Part shown: piece by piece, positions 1-6,666 of the stretch | How positions within the stretch are numbered: position 1 is the stretch's first letter | How the letters are laid out: every line of letters begins with the position of its first letter | DNA from: Sporomusa malonica | GTDB taxonomy: Bacteria > Bacillota > Negativicutes > Sporomusales > Sporomusaceae | Length of the DNA stretch: 64,000 bases | Direction: 5' to 3' | NCBI RefSeq assembly: GCF_900176355.1 | Contig: NZ_FWXI01000005.1 | Location: forward strand, 186,001-250,000 | Translations under genes and position numbers: made by a program | The notes under the pieces: generated by a model | The model's input: the letters and a program-made list of their open reading frames with translations, nothing else | Told to the model about the DNA's origin: nothing | Databases searched by the model: none

Positions 1-274
1 GTAATTTGGCTTGAGAATGAGTCGCGCGAGAATAAAAGAGTTTTTGCATAGTGTTTATTGTCAAATCTTCCTGCCTATAGGCAGTCAGTTCTTCGAAAAC
101 ATTTGATAATACAACATCATTTGTCATACCATTTATAGAAAATGATGCAGCCCGTTTTCGTCCTACTCTAAATTCGCGGAAAATAACATCAAATGTTTCT
201 CCTACCCCTAGATAGTCTTTAATATAATTTATATTCTTGTCAATCTCTTTTTCAATTTTTATTTCATCGCCCAT
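1..274 (-). CDS. spoVAF: Spore germination/SpoVAF protein, N-terminal part (runs off window)
   Basis: Only about the first 91 codons are inside the window; the gene continues past base 1. It starts with ATG at 274 and overlaps the end of spoVAEA by 11 bases, so the two are translationally linked. The visible protein begins MGDEIKIEKEIDKN and continues with a YLGVGETFDVIFREFRVGRK stretch, followed by SFSINGMTNDVV. This resembles the soluble N-terminal domain of SpoVAF and GerA-type germinant-receptor A subunits. In known species SpoVAF is a forespore membrane protein encoded last in the spoVA operon and helps germination and dipicolinate release. The membrane part lies outside the window, so the assignment rests on this domain and the operon position. 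Confidence 0.8.
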   Translation of the reverse strand, partial: MGDEIKIEKEIDKNINYIKDYLGVGETFDVIFREFRVGRKRAASFSINGMTNDVVLSNVFEELTAYRQEDLTINTMQKLFYSRATHSQAKL

Positions 275-881
275 AACTAATGCCACTCCGTTTCAATATC
301 TCTTCGATTGCTTTACGGGTAATCGGGGCGCCCCGACTCAAATCATCATGCTTGTCCATTTTACCAATATCACCTACGCCGATAATGACTGGAATTTCGA
401 CATCATTGAGTACATCAACAGTATCTCCGGTAATAACCGGCTTGCAGCCACAGTCTTCTTTCTCTTTAATCTCTCCTTTTTTATCTACAGATAAATCAAT
501 TACATGACCCTGACAGTCGATACAGGCATCAGCCTGTACCCCGTCAATGCCGGTCGTATTAGAAGCTACAGCTACTGCTCCCAACACTTCAATATCAGGG
601 TGATTAGCAACATATTCGAGAGCTCGTTCACCTTGAGCTTTTTCCTTAAGCCCTTTATCATCAAACATTATCAGTACCGGATCAAATGGCACGGTTTTTA
701 GCAATTTAACAATTTTTTCACCACTAATCGGTGTTGGGTTGCCTGCCGAAGCTGAAATACATCGTAAACCTAGTGAAGTACCTATGGTTTCGACAGCCTG
801 CTGCGCTACCCTATCTCCATCGGTAACAAGAATTACACGTATTTTTTTATGGATTGCTTGGGTTTTCTCCAACTTAATCAC
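264..881 (-). CDS. spoVAEA: Stage V sporulation protein AEA (SpoVAEA)
   Basis: A soluble protein of about 205 residues, the usual size for SpoVAEA. The N-terminus has a Rossmann-like strand with VILVTDGD, then SASAGNPTPISG, and in the middle HPDIEVLGAVAVASNT. The C-terminal half has PVIIGVGDIGKM and SRGAPITRKAIEEI, all typical of the family. SpoVA proteins carry Ca-dipicolinic acid into the forespore and release it at germination; AEA is the cytosolic, non-membrane member. The start is uncertain. GTG at 881 gives the longest protein, but TTG three codons later sits at better distance from an AGGTGA ribosome-binding sequence. It follows the Gln-rich gene by four bases and overlaps spoVAF. Confidence 0.9.
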   Translation of the reverse strand: MIKLEKTQAIHKKIRVILVTDGDRVAQQAVETIGTSLGLRCISASAGNPTPISGEKIVKLLKTVPFDPVLIMFDDKGLKEKAQGERALEYVANHPDIEVLGAVAVASNTTGIDGVQADACIDCQGHVIDLSVDKKGEIKEKEDCGCKPVITGDTVDVLNDVEIPVIIGVGDIGKMDKHDDLSRGAPITRKAIEEILKRSGISYGR

Positions 882-885
882 CTCA

Positions 886-1593
886 TCACTTTTGGCTATT
901 TTCTTCTCCCAATAAATTACTAATCTTGTTAGCGATTTTCTCGCTTTCGCTGATGACCTGCTTTAGTTTTTTCAAACTGGTTTCAAGCTCATTAGAGAGT
1001 TCATACTGTGCTTGAGCAAGTACTTGTGCTGCTGTCTGCACTGCTATTGAGCTATTCCTATTAGGCGTATTAACTGTTTCACTACCTTGACCCTGATCCT
1101 GCCTTTGGCTTTGTTTTTGTTGCAGTGACGGGTTTTGGTCTTGACTGTTGCCTTGTGGATTGGCTTGTTGACTGTCATTTTGCAGAAGCAAACTAAATAG
1201 ATTTCTCAACTCCTGCGATACGCCAGCTTCGGCCTGCGGACTTGCTGGTTGCTGCTGTACTTGTTGAGGTTGCTGAGCGAGACTTTGCTGTGGCTGCTGG
1301 GCAGGTTGCTGCCCGATCTGCTGGGACTGTCCAACTAACTGACTGCTTGAGGTTAAAGAAGTTTGCAGGTTTTCCAGCTGACTGTTAATTTTGCTTAGCA
1401 AGTCCACAACTTCTTGTGAATTGGTTTGCTGAGACGCATTGGATAGCTTTGTTTGAGCTTGCATAAAGCTTCTTGCCATATCAGCAATTAGATTTTCATC
1501 ATCTACTTGCTCTCGTTCCTGGTTCTGAAACTTTGATTGGCTGGGCTTAATATAACTTGATATTTTACTGGAAACTCGTTTTGGCACACTCAT
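886..1593 (-). CDS. Gln-rich coiled-coil protein inserted in the spoVA operon
   Basis: A 235-residue protein I do not recognise. About one residue in five is glutamine, concentrated between residues 85 and 180 in runs of QQPQQ and SQDQ. The N-terminal 75 residues and the last 50 (QYELSNELETSLKKLKQVIS) look helical and able to form coiled coils. There is no signal peptide or membrane segment. The start chosen is ATG at 1593 (or GTG two codons later), next to a GGAG sequence; the ATG 30 bases upstream lies before the previous gene's stop. Its tight spacing with the membrane gene upstream and spoVAEA downstream implies forespore expression in the same operon. The composition is like low-complexity spore or coat proteins, but no function is claimed. 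Confidence 0.7.
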   Translation of the reverse strand: MSVPKRVSSKISSYIKPSQSKFQNQEREQVDDENLIADMARSFMQAQTKLSNASQQTNSQEVVDLLSKINSQLENLQTSLTSSSQLVGQSQQIGQQPAQQPQQSLAQQPQQVQQQPASPQAEAGVSQELRNLFSLLLQNDSQQANPQGNSQDQNPSLQQKQSQRQDQGQGSETVNTPNRNSSIAVQTAAQVLAQAQYELSNELETSLKKLKQVISESEKIANKISNLLGEENSQK

Positions 1594-1607
1594 CACTCCA
1601 TAGTTTA

Positions 1608-1994
1608 CTAAAAGAACTGACAAATACTTAAAATCAAAGAAATGACCGCAAACCTAAGGTTTATTACAGCAAATGGATGTTTTAACACAGCTGCGGGGTT
1701 GACTAAATGCGCTGTGCTGACAAATTCAATACCACCAGCCATTTTACTGATGATGAAATTTGTTAATGGGCCGCTCACTACAAATAACACAGCTTTAAAT
1801 TCGCTAAGATTGGTAATGGCTGCTGAACTAAAAGCTCCGGCCGTAACAATTTTTTCAATATTTCCTGCGAAAAAAACGGCTATAAGCACTTGCCCTATTG
1901 CATTAGCTAATGCTGCTGCCAACGCATGATGCGGATACCGGATGCTGACGAGAACTATGGAAATAATCAAACCAACTATATCTACTGAAACCAT
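1608..1994 (-). CDS. Uncharacterised small membrane protein in spoVA operon
   Basis: A 128-residue hydrophobic protein with about four predicted membrane segments (near residues 5-20, 28-45, 65-85 and 105-125). It has GPLTNFIISK in the middle and ends ISLILSICQFF. It is not recognisably SpoVAA or SpoVAB. It begins 15 bases after spoVAEB ends, and the Gln-rich gene follows 14 bases after its stop, so all are probably co-transcribed. The likely place of action is the forespore inner membrane with the SpoVA channel, by operon inference only. The ribosome-binding sequence before ATG 1994 is weak. No homologous family is assigned. Confidence 0.65.
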   Translation of the reverse strand: MVSVDIVGLIISIVLVSIRYPHHALAAALANAIGQVLIAVFFAGNIEKIVTAGAFSSAAITNLSEFKAVLFVVSGPLTNFIISKMAGGIEFVSTAHLVNPAAVLKHPFAVINLRFAVISLILSICQFF

Positions 1995-2009
1995 ATGCTT
2001 TTGTATCGC

Positions 2010-2363
2010 CTATCCTTTCGGATTAAAGACTATAGCTATAATTAAGCCAAAAACAACTGCTGCCGTTATTCCCATGGCTGTAGCCTTTACAGCCCCACTA
2101 AAGATCCCCCAGAAGCCTACTTTATTGACTTCCTCAATTGTACCGGAAACCAGAGAATGGCCAAAGCCAGGCAACGGAACCGTTGCTCCCGCGCCACCAA
2201 TATCGATCAACGGTTGGTATAGCCCTAATCCGCTCAAAATACCACCTAATACGACAAAGAGTACTAAAACATGAGCTGGTGTAAGCGGAGTGAGATCCAT
2301 GAGCAACTGCCCAATCACACAAATCAGGCCTCCGATGACAAATGCCATTATATATGCCTGCAA
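2010..2363 (-). CDS. spoVAEB: Stage V sporulation protein AEB (SpoVAE membrane subunit)
   Basis: A 117-residue membrane protein, the normal family length. It opens with AFVIGGLICVIGQLLMD and contains DIGGAGATVPLPGFGHSLV, a signature shared with SpoVAC. It has about four membrane segments. SpoVAE(B) is thought to form part of the dipicolinic-acid channel in the forespore inner membrane. The start is TTG at 2363, supported by AAAGGAGG seven bases upstream, which itself overlaps the spoVAD stop codon and so suggests coupled translation. Confidence 0.95.
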   Translation of the reverse strand: MQAYIMAFVIGGLICVIGQLLMDLTPLTPAHVLVLFVVLGGILSGLGLYQPLIDIGGAGATVPLPGFGHSLVSGTIEEVNKVGFWGIFSGAVKATAMGITAAVVFGLIIAIVFNPKG

Positions 2364-2377
2364 ATGGGCTGCCTCCT

Positions 2378-3388
2378 TTACATTTCCACCGCTACGGCAT
2401 GAGCAATACAGGGAATGGATTCCTTTTGCTGATAGGACGTTGTACTATGTAAACTTCCAGTGCCAACAAGCAATATCTTGCGTAATTTTTGGCGCATCAG
2501 CATCTGATAAATGTAGCCGGTAAATACCACGGCCGAACTGGCGCAACCGCTGGCTCCTGCATGAGCATCTTGTTCTTTCCGGAAAATCATGCAGCCGCAA
2601 TCTTCATAAACTGTCGACAAATCAATTCCTTTTTCCTTAAATAGGTTTATGACTAAAGCTTTGCCGACACTCCCTAAATCTCCAGTATAAATCATGTCAT
2701 AATAGTTAGGCTGGCGACCAGTGTCATTGAAATGCCGCCATAACGTATCGGCAGCTGCTGGAGCCATGGCAGGACCCATAGCGTTAGGATCTTTTAAACC
2801 TATGTCTACAATCTTGCCCGCCGTTGCAGCCGTAATTCGCGGTCCATCCCCATTAGCCGAAATTACCATGGCACCTGATCCAGTTACTGTCCATTGCGAT
2901 ATCATCGGCCGTTGGACACCAAGCTCTGTTGGGAACCGGTATTGCCGCTCTGCCGTATCATGATGACTGGAAACCGCGGCAGCAAGTTTACTAGCAAAAC
3001 CGCCATCAATAAGAGTTGCTCCAATTATCATGCTTAGTGCTAATGTCGAGCAAGCCCCATACATCCCCAAGAAGGGACGTCCAACGTTTCTTACAGCAAA
3101 ATGCGTACCCATTAACTGATTGAGCAAATCTCCTGCAAGTACATAATCTATATCATCAATTGCACTACATTCTTTGGCGATTGCTGTTTTTATAGCCCAT
3201 TCCATCATGCTTGATTCGCATTTTTCCCAACTGGAGTTATCGTCAAGATTATCCTTAAGTATTCGGTCATAAAATTCGGTTAAGATACCATCCCCTTCCA
3301 TGGGCCCGACAATATTGGCCGTACTTGTTATAACCGGCGGAGAGGCAAAAACAATACTTTGCTGCCCCCGTTTTTTGTTCATGCCCAT
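2378..3388 (-). CDS. spoVAD: Stage V sporulation protein AD
   Basis: A protein of about 336 residues with the thiolase-like fold of SpoVAD. Visible motifs include GACSTLALSMIIGA (thiolase nucleophile-like region, Cys present), SSHHDTAERQYRFP, and a GDLGSVGK region towards the C-terminus. SpoVAD binds dipicolinic acid on the forespore inner membrane. The open frame extends to 3514, but that extra part is dispersed-repeat sequence, so the start was placed at ATG 3388 (MGMNKKRG), or ATG 3382, next to AAGGAGAAGG. It is separated from spoVAC by about 110 bases of repeat rather than the usual short gap. Confidence 0.95.
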   Translation of the reverse strand: MGMNKKRGQQSIVFASPPVITSTANIVGPMEGDGILTEFYDRILKDNLDDNSSWEKCESSMMEWAIKTAIAKECSAIDDIDYVLAGDLLNQLMGTHFAVRNVGRPFLGMYGACSTLALSMIIGATLIDGGFASKLAAAVSSHHDTAERQYRFPTELGVQRPMISQWTVTGSGAMVISANGDGPRITAATAGKIVDIGLKDPNAMGPAMAPAAADTLWRHFNDTGRQPNYYDMIYTGDLGSVGKALVINLFKEKGIDLSTVYEDCGCMIFRKEQDAHAGASGCASSAVVFTGYIYQMLMRQKLRKILLVGTGSLHSTTSYQQKESIPCIAHAVAVEM

Positions 3389-3400
3389 CCTTCTCCTTTT

Positions 3401-3502
3401 TTTAGTTTGCCAGAATTTACAAATATATTCTTTTGACATAAGAACGACTAAGGCTTCTGCTGGCGTCCTGAGGGACTTGGCACAAGCCAAGTCTTTTCTT
3501 AT
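3401..3502 (-). repeat. Dispersed repeat copy A, module 1 only, between spoVAC and spoVAD
   Basis: About 100 bases matching the first half of the composite repeat seen at 6478-6666 and 46682-46871. Read on the minus strand it begins at the spoVAC stop (TAAGAAAAGACTTGGC). It then forms an 8-bp hairpin (GACTTGGC/GCCAAGTC), continues through GCCTTAGTCGTTCTTATGTC, and ends at AAATTCTGG just before the spoVAD ribosome-binding site. It fills almost the entire intercistronic gap. Confidence 0.85.
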
Positions 3503-3954
3503 AGTTTTAGCCAATAAATAAAACCAATAAGCACAGCTGTTGAAATACCATACACTAATACGGGTCCAGCAATAACAAACATTTTAGCACCTATACCGAA
3601 AACATAGCCTTCTCTTTTAAACTCCATCGCCGGAGATACAATGGAATTGGCAAAACCAGTGATCGGCACAATCGATCCAGCACCACCTCTGCGTCCTAGC
3701 TCATCATAAATGCCTAGCCCTGTGAACAGGGCACTCAAAAATATTAATAAGATAGAAGTAGGACCTGCAGCTTCTTTTTTGCTAAATCCTATGCTGACAA
3801 AATAATTTAGAAAAAACTGTCCCAGCATGCAAATCAATCCACCGACAACAAATGCCCATATTACATTTTTCATCAATGGCGGTTTGGGTTTTACTTGTTC
3901 AAACTTTTCCTGGAATTTTTGCTGTTCAGCCGGACTAGCTTTGCTATCAAACAA
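3499..3954 (-). CDS. spoVAC: Stage V sporulation protein AC
   Basis: A 151-residue membrane protein. A hydrophilic N-terminal 30 residues precedes AFVVGGLICMLGQFF, and the RRGGAGSIVPITGFANSIVS signature follows at about residues 88-107. In B. subtilis SpoVAC behaves as a mechanosensitive channel for dipicolinate release. The start is TTG at 3954 with GGAGGTGA six bases upstream. It is the first spoVA gene here: the spoVAA and spoVAB genes found between sigF and spoVAC in Bacillus are absent, replaced by a dodecin and a small membrane protein. Its TAA stop coincides with the edge of repeat copy A. Confidence 0.95.
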   Translation of the reverse strand: MFDSKASPAEQQKFQEKFEQVKPKPPLMKNVIWAFVVGGLICMLGQFFLNYFVSIGFSKKEAAGPTSILLIFLSALFTGLGIYDELGRRGGAGSIVPITGFANSIVSPAMEFKREGYVFGIGAKMFVIAGPVLVYGISTAVLIGFIYWLKL

Positions 3955-4005
3955 CTTGTGTCACCTCCGATATTGGCATAGATGCATTTAATAGCTCGTT
4001 ATCTG

Positions 4006-4096
4006 ATAAAGAAAACACAGCTTGCGCCGAGCTTTAGCGAAAGCGGAAGCCGATGTTGCCCTTATCCAGACGGAAAGTTATACTTTCTAACAGGAC
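4006..4096 (+). repeat. Dispersed repeat copy B, module 2 only
   Basis: Ninety bases upstream of spoVAC, matching module 2 of the composite repeat. It has a TAAAGAAAACAC head and GCTTGCGCCGAGC, then the core GGAAGCCGATGTTGCCCTTA, and a 6-bp palindromic arm GAAAGT/ACTTTC before the terminal AACAGGAC. It lies in opposite orientation to the spoVA genes. With the palindrome at 4162-4189 it accounts for most of the 248-base gap between spoVAC and the dodecin gene. Confidence 0.85.
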
Positions 4097-4161
4097 AAGA
4101 TAAGTTAGGACTGAGTTCGCTTATATTTTGACCATCCCTAAACTGATTAATTCATATAACG

Positions 4162-4189
4162 ACAAAGAGTGCCAGCTGGCACTCTTTGT
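4162..4189 (-). terminator. Perfect 28-bp palindrome after dodecin gene, likely terminator
   Basis: ACAAAGAGTGCCAG is followed directly by its exact reverse complement, so the hairpin would have 14 pairs less the loop bases. The stem ends in A/T runs on both sides and lies 14 bases after the dodecin stop. It is symmetrical and could also work in the other direction. It lacks a long uridine tract, so termination strength is uncertain. Confidence 0.6.
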
Positions 4190-4202
4190 AACACTTATTT
4201 AA

Positions 4203-4403
4203 TTAGTGATGAACTTGAAAAGCAATTTTTACATCAGCCTTATATTCGGCTATATGCCCATTGTCCACGTTAGCAGTAAAGTTTGTTACTTCAACGCCAA
4301 GGATGTCATCAACACTTTTGGCTGCCTCTAACACAGCGTTATCTACAGCATCAGTCCAATTATGGCGGGAAGTCCCCACAAGTTCAATTACTTTTACAAC
4401 CAT
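4203..4403 (-). CDS. Dodecin family flavin-binding protein
   Basis: A 66-residue protein that matches the dodecin fold throughout. It starts VVKVIELVGTSRHNWTDAVD and continues AVLEAAKSVDDILGVEV, then the strand region GHIAEYKADVKIAF. Dodecins assemble as hollow dodecamers that store or buffer flavins (riboflavin or FMN) in the cytosol. The conserved Trp at about position 16, in NWTDAV, is the residue that stacks on flavin in characterised members. The gene lies between sigF and spoVAC together with a small membrane-protein gene, an unusual location. Whether it is expressed in the forespore cannot be told from sequence. Confidence 0.92.
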   Translation of the reverse strand: MVVKVIELVGTSRHNWTDAVDNAVLEAAKSVDDILGVEVTNFTANVDNGHIAEYKADVKIAFQVHH

Positions 4404-4425
4404 TATTACTACCCCCTGTTACTGA

Positions 4426-4629
4426 TTATGTTTTATTAACAGTTATAGTCTGTGCAGTATTAAGATTGTTATGCCAAATAAAAACCTGCGTGGCTCTAAG
4501 AGGAGTTTTTTTAGGAAGATCTGATCCAAAATATAACCAAGCTGCCGTGCTGCCTGCCATTAGTAAAAACACGAGAAATAGGTAAATAATTCCTCTGATT
4601 TTCAACTTATTAACTACGCTGTTACTCAT
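4426..4629 (-). CDS. Small single-pass membrane protein, unknown
   Basis: A 67-residue protein starting MSNSVVNKLKIRG, followed by one hydrophobic segment (about residues 14-35, with YLFLVFLLMAGSTAAWLYFG) and a short polar tail. AGAGGTG lies six bases before ATG 4629; the longer frame would start with a GTG inside that ribosome-binding site. It is probably a membrane-anchored peptide with the C-terminus outside. It lies 22 bases before the dodecin gene and is likely co-transcribed with it. No family recognised. Confidence 0.65.
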   Translation of the reverse strand: MSNSVVNKLKIRGIIYLFLVFLLMAGSTAAWLYFGSDLPKKTPLRATQVFIWHNNLNTAQTITVNKT

Positions 4630-4673
4630 GTCTATCACCTCTTATTTTATTATGCCCCTAAATTATATTTAAT

Positions 4674-4766
4674 ATAAGAAAAGACTTGGCTTGTGCCGAG
4701 CCTTTGGCGACAGCGGAAGCCGATGTTGCCCTTATCCAGGAGGAAAGTTATATTTTCTAACAGGAC
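4674..4766 (+). repeat. Dispersed repeat copy C, hybrid head plus module 2
   Basis: The copy begins with a module-1 head (ATAAGAAAAGACTTGGCTTG) but switches within the first hairpin to module-2 sequence (GCCGAGCCTTTGGCGACAGC) and ends AACAGGAC. It therefore looks like a recombinant, or a deletion between the two similar module heads. It lies just downstream of the sigF terminator. Confidence 0.85.
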
Positions 4767-4773
4767 TAGAAAT

Positions 4774-4800
4774 GCAAAACAGACCTCATGATGAGGTCTG
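4774..4800 (-). terminator. Terminator overlapping the end of sigF
   Basis: CAGACCTCAT and ATGAGGTCTG form a 10-bp stem with a very small loop, followed on the minus strand by TTTTGC. The sigF stop codon (TGA, 4788-4786) lies inside the hairpin, so the last sigF codons make the 5' arm. This ends the dacF-spoIIA-sigF region before the dodecin and spoVA genes. Confidence 0.8.
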
Positions 4801-5538
4801 TAGTAACTCACGGATTATTTTTAACGCCTGTTTTTCTATCCGTGATACCTGTACCTGGGATAATCCGATTATTGCAGCGATCTCGGCTTGGGTTTTATCA
4901 GCAAAAAAGCGTAAATATATGACAGTACGTTCTTTAACTGGTAATCGTGCCAGCACCTCTTTTAAGGCCAACTTTTCGAAGTAGGCGGTGTCCTGACCGT
5001 CTGAATGAATTAACTGATCAAGTAGGTGAATTGTGTCGCCGCCGTCGCTTCCCTGGAATGCCTGCTCATATATAGATACTTGCGGCTGGAGGACCTCAAG
5101 TGCAGAAACAATTTCCTGGGGTGCTAATGCTAAATCTTTGGCAATTTCACCAATTGTTGGCTCCCGCCCCAAAGATCCTTGCAGCTTTTCTTGTGTTTTA
5201 TAGACACGATATGCCAGCTCTTTTAACGGGCGGCTCACTTTGACAGGATTATCATCTCTTATAAACCGACGGATTTCTCCGATAATCATAGGAACTGCGT
5301 ATGTAGAAAACTTAACGTTAAAATTAATGTCAAATCGTTCAATCGCCTTTAAAAGGCCCATGCAGCCTATCTGGAACAAATCGTCCCATTCGTATCCGCG
5401 GTTGGAAAACCGATAAACAATGCTTCGTACCAGATTTACATTGTGCTCAAGAATACTTTCGGTAGCCGCCTCCCGTAACTCAGGCTCTGCTGACTGAGCT
5501 TTAATCAGTAATTCCTTAAATTCTTCCTCTTTGAGCAT
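4786..5538 (-). CDS. sigF: RNA polymerase sporulation sigma factor SigmaF
   Basis: A 250-residue sigma-70 family protein. Region 2 has DLFQIGCMGLLKAIERFD and KFSTYAVPMIIGEIRRFIRD (about residues 55-95). Region 3 has REPTIGEIAKDLAL. Region 4 has TVIYLRFFADKTQAEIAAII and GLSQVQVSRIEKQALK. SigmaF is the first forespore-specific sigma factor, held inactive by SpoIIAB. It is the last gene of spoIIA, placed directly after spoIIAB. ATG 5538 is preferred because AGGTGA lies five bases upstream; GTG 5547 abuts the spoIIAB stop. A terminator overlaps its stop codon. Confidence 0.97.
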   Translation of the reverse strand: MLKEEEFKELLIKAQSAEPELREAATESILEHNVNLVRSIVYRFSNRGYEWDDLFQIGCMGLLKAIERFDINFNVKFSTYAVPMIIGEIRRFIRDDNPVKVSRPLKELAYRVYKTQEKLQGSLGREPTIGEIAKDLALAPQEIVSALEVLQPQVSIYEQAFQGSDGGDTIHLLDQLIHSDGQDTAYFEKLALKEVLARLPVKERTVIYLRFFADKTQAEIAAIIGLSQVQVSRIEKQALKIIRELLQTSS

Positions 5539-5547
5539 ATCTTTCAC

Positions 5548-5994
5548 CTAATGCTCGGTGACTGGCGCAAGCATTTTGGCCATTCTCACCGTTGTACCCT
5601 GCTTGATTTCAGATTTAACTTCAAGCTCATCCATAAATGACTCCATAAAGACAAATCCCAGACCCATACGTTCAGGATCGCTCGAAAATGAGGGTTGACG
5701 GGCTTCCTCAATATTGGCGATTCCCTTCCCACGATCAATGATAGTAAACTCAAGCTTGTCCAAATATAAGATCATGATTAACTCAATATAGTTTTCTTGC
5801 TGATTATCTTCGCCATAGCCATGGATTACGGCATTAGACACCGCCTCCGAAACAGCGACTTTAATTTCATCAATTTCAGTTAGTGTTAAATCAATTTGCG
5901 CCGCAAAAGCCGCAGCAGCAGCTCGAGCAAAGCTAACATTCTCGTTGAGACTTAATATAGTGAACTTTATCTGGTTTTTGATTCGCGTTCCCAC
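5548..5994 (-). CDS. spoIIAB: Anti-sigma F factor (serine kinase) SpoIIAB
   Basis: A 148-residue GHKL-fold kinase. The ATP-binding N box is EIKVAVSEAVSNAVIHGYG (about residues 43-60), the G1 box IIDRGKGIANIEEA, and the G2 region ERMGLGFVFMESF. SpoIIAB binds SigmaF, and it phosphorylates and inactivates SpoIIAA, which sets the forespore-specific switch. The start is set at GTG 5994 because AAGGAGG lies eight bases before it; the frame's first TTG (6000) is only two bases from that site. The ribosome-binding site overlaps the spoIIAA stop, and sigF follows at once, as expected for a stoichiometric switch. Confidence 0.96.
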   Translation of the reverse strand: MGTRIKNQIKFTILSLNENVSFARAAAAAFAAQIDLTLTEIDEIKVAVSEAVSNAVIHGYGEDNQQENYIELIMILYLDKLEFTIIDRGKGIANIEEARQPSFSSDPERMGLGFVFMESFMDELEVKSEIKQGTTVRMAKMLAPVTEH

Positions 5995-6007
5995 TGGCAA
6001 TGCCTCC

Positions 6008-6343
6008 TTATATCAGCTCTAAGGCTTCTTCTTCTGATTCGTAAATGGTTACAATTTTCATCAAACCAGCTAGCTCAAATATCCTCTGTACCTGCGGTTC
6101 GAGGTGAGCAATAACCATTTTACCACCAAACTGGTCAATTCGCTTATATCGTCCGAGTATAACACCTAACCCTGAACTATCAATAAAAGCAACTCCCTGC
6201 ATATTGAGCAAAATATGTTTGGCGCCAGTCTCGTCTAATGCCTTGTCAACTGCCGCGCGGAATTGATTGGCTCCGCAAACATCCAATTCGCCCTCAAGCC
6301 TGATTACCAGGACGCCTTGTTTCATAACTGTAACGACTTTCAC
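6008..6343 (-). CDS. spoIIAA: Anti-anti-sigma factor SpoIIAA
   Basis: A 111-residue STAS-domain protein. LEGELDVCGANQFRAAVDKA is near the N-terminus and the phosphorylation loop FIDSSGLGVILGRYK near residues 53-67, with Ser57 corresponding to the phosphorylated Ser58 of B. subtilis. Unphosphorylated SpoIIAA pulls SpoIIAB off SigmaF; the phosphatase SpoIIE resets it. The start is GTG at 6343, seven bases after AGGAGG, giving the standard family length; the ATG at 6379 would add an atypical leader. A SigmaH-like promoter lies about 35 bases upstream. Confidence 0.96.
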   Translation of the reverse strand: MKVVTVMKQGVLVIRLEGELDVCGANQFRAAVDKALDETGAKHILLNMQGVAFIDSSGLGVILGRYKRIDQFGGKMVIAHLEPQVQRIFELAGLMKIVTIYESEEEALELI

Positions 6344-6375
6344 TACATAACCTCCTACTTTAACCTTATAAATAA

Positions 6376-6403
6376 ACAATTCGATAAAAGGAAATATTTT
6401 CCT
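6376..6403 (-). promoter_or_regulatory. Putative SigmaH promoter of spoIIAA-spoIIAB-sigF
   Basis: On the minus strand GCAGGAAAA (positions near 6405-6397) matches the SigmaH -35 pattern RNAGGAWWW. ATCGAATTG (near 6384-6376) matches the -10 pattern RNNGAATWW, with 14 bases between AGGAAAA and GAAT. The site sits just downstream of the dacF terminator and 33 bases before the GTG start. The spoIIA operon of B. subtilis is known to use SigmaH with Spo0A~P; no clear 0A box is seen here. Confidence 0.6.
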
Positions 6404-6412
6404 GCAAATTTC

Positions 6413-6446
6413 ATAAAAAAACTGTGGGTAATTTTTCCCACAGTTT
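6413..6446 (-). terminator. Terminator of dacF transcript
   Basis: AAACTGTGGG and CCCACAGTTT form a 10-bp stem with an 8-base loop, followed on the minus strand by TTTTTTTATG. It lies about 220 bases after the dacF stop, with the whole of repeat copy D in between, so the repeat would be transcribed as the dacF 3' untranslated region. It separates dacF from the spoIIA promoter. Confidence 0.85.
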
Positions 6447-6477
6447 GAAAGCGCAATTAATCTTCCTGGTATTTATT

Positions 6478-6666
6478 TTCCTGTTAGAAAGTATAACTTT
6501 CCGTCTGGATAAGGGTAACATCGACTTGCACCGTCGCCAAAGGCTCGGCGCAAGCCGTGTTTTCTTTAGTCTACCAGAATTTATAACGCAATTCTGTTGA
6601 CATAAGAACGACTAAGGCTTCTGCCAGCGTCCTGAAGGACTTGGCACAAGCCAAGTCTTTTCTTAT
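6478..6666 (-). repeat. Dispersed repeat copy D, full composite (modules 1+2)
   Basis: A full-length element of about 190 bases. On the minus strand it reads module 1 (TAAGAAAAGACTTGGC, hairpin, GCCTTAGTCGTTCTTATGTC, AATTCTGGTAGACTAAAG), then module 2 (GAAAACACGGCTTGCGCCGA, GATGTTACCCTTATCCAG, GAAAGTTATACTTTC, AACAGGA). It starts exactly at the dacF TAA stop and ends before the dacF terminator. It differs from copy H at several places (for example CGACGGTGCAAGTCG in place of CGACAGCGGAAGCCG). With the promoter and terminator it explains the 319-base gap between spoIIAA and dacF. Confidence 0.9.

Noticed and set aside
3389..3514. N-terminal extension of SpoVAD
   Set aside because: The extra 42 codons are dispersed-repeat sequence (copy A); the family N-terminus and a strong ribosome-binding site are at 3388/3382.
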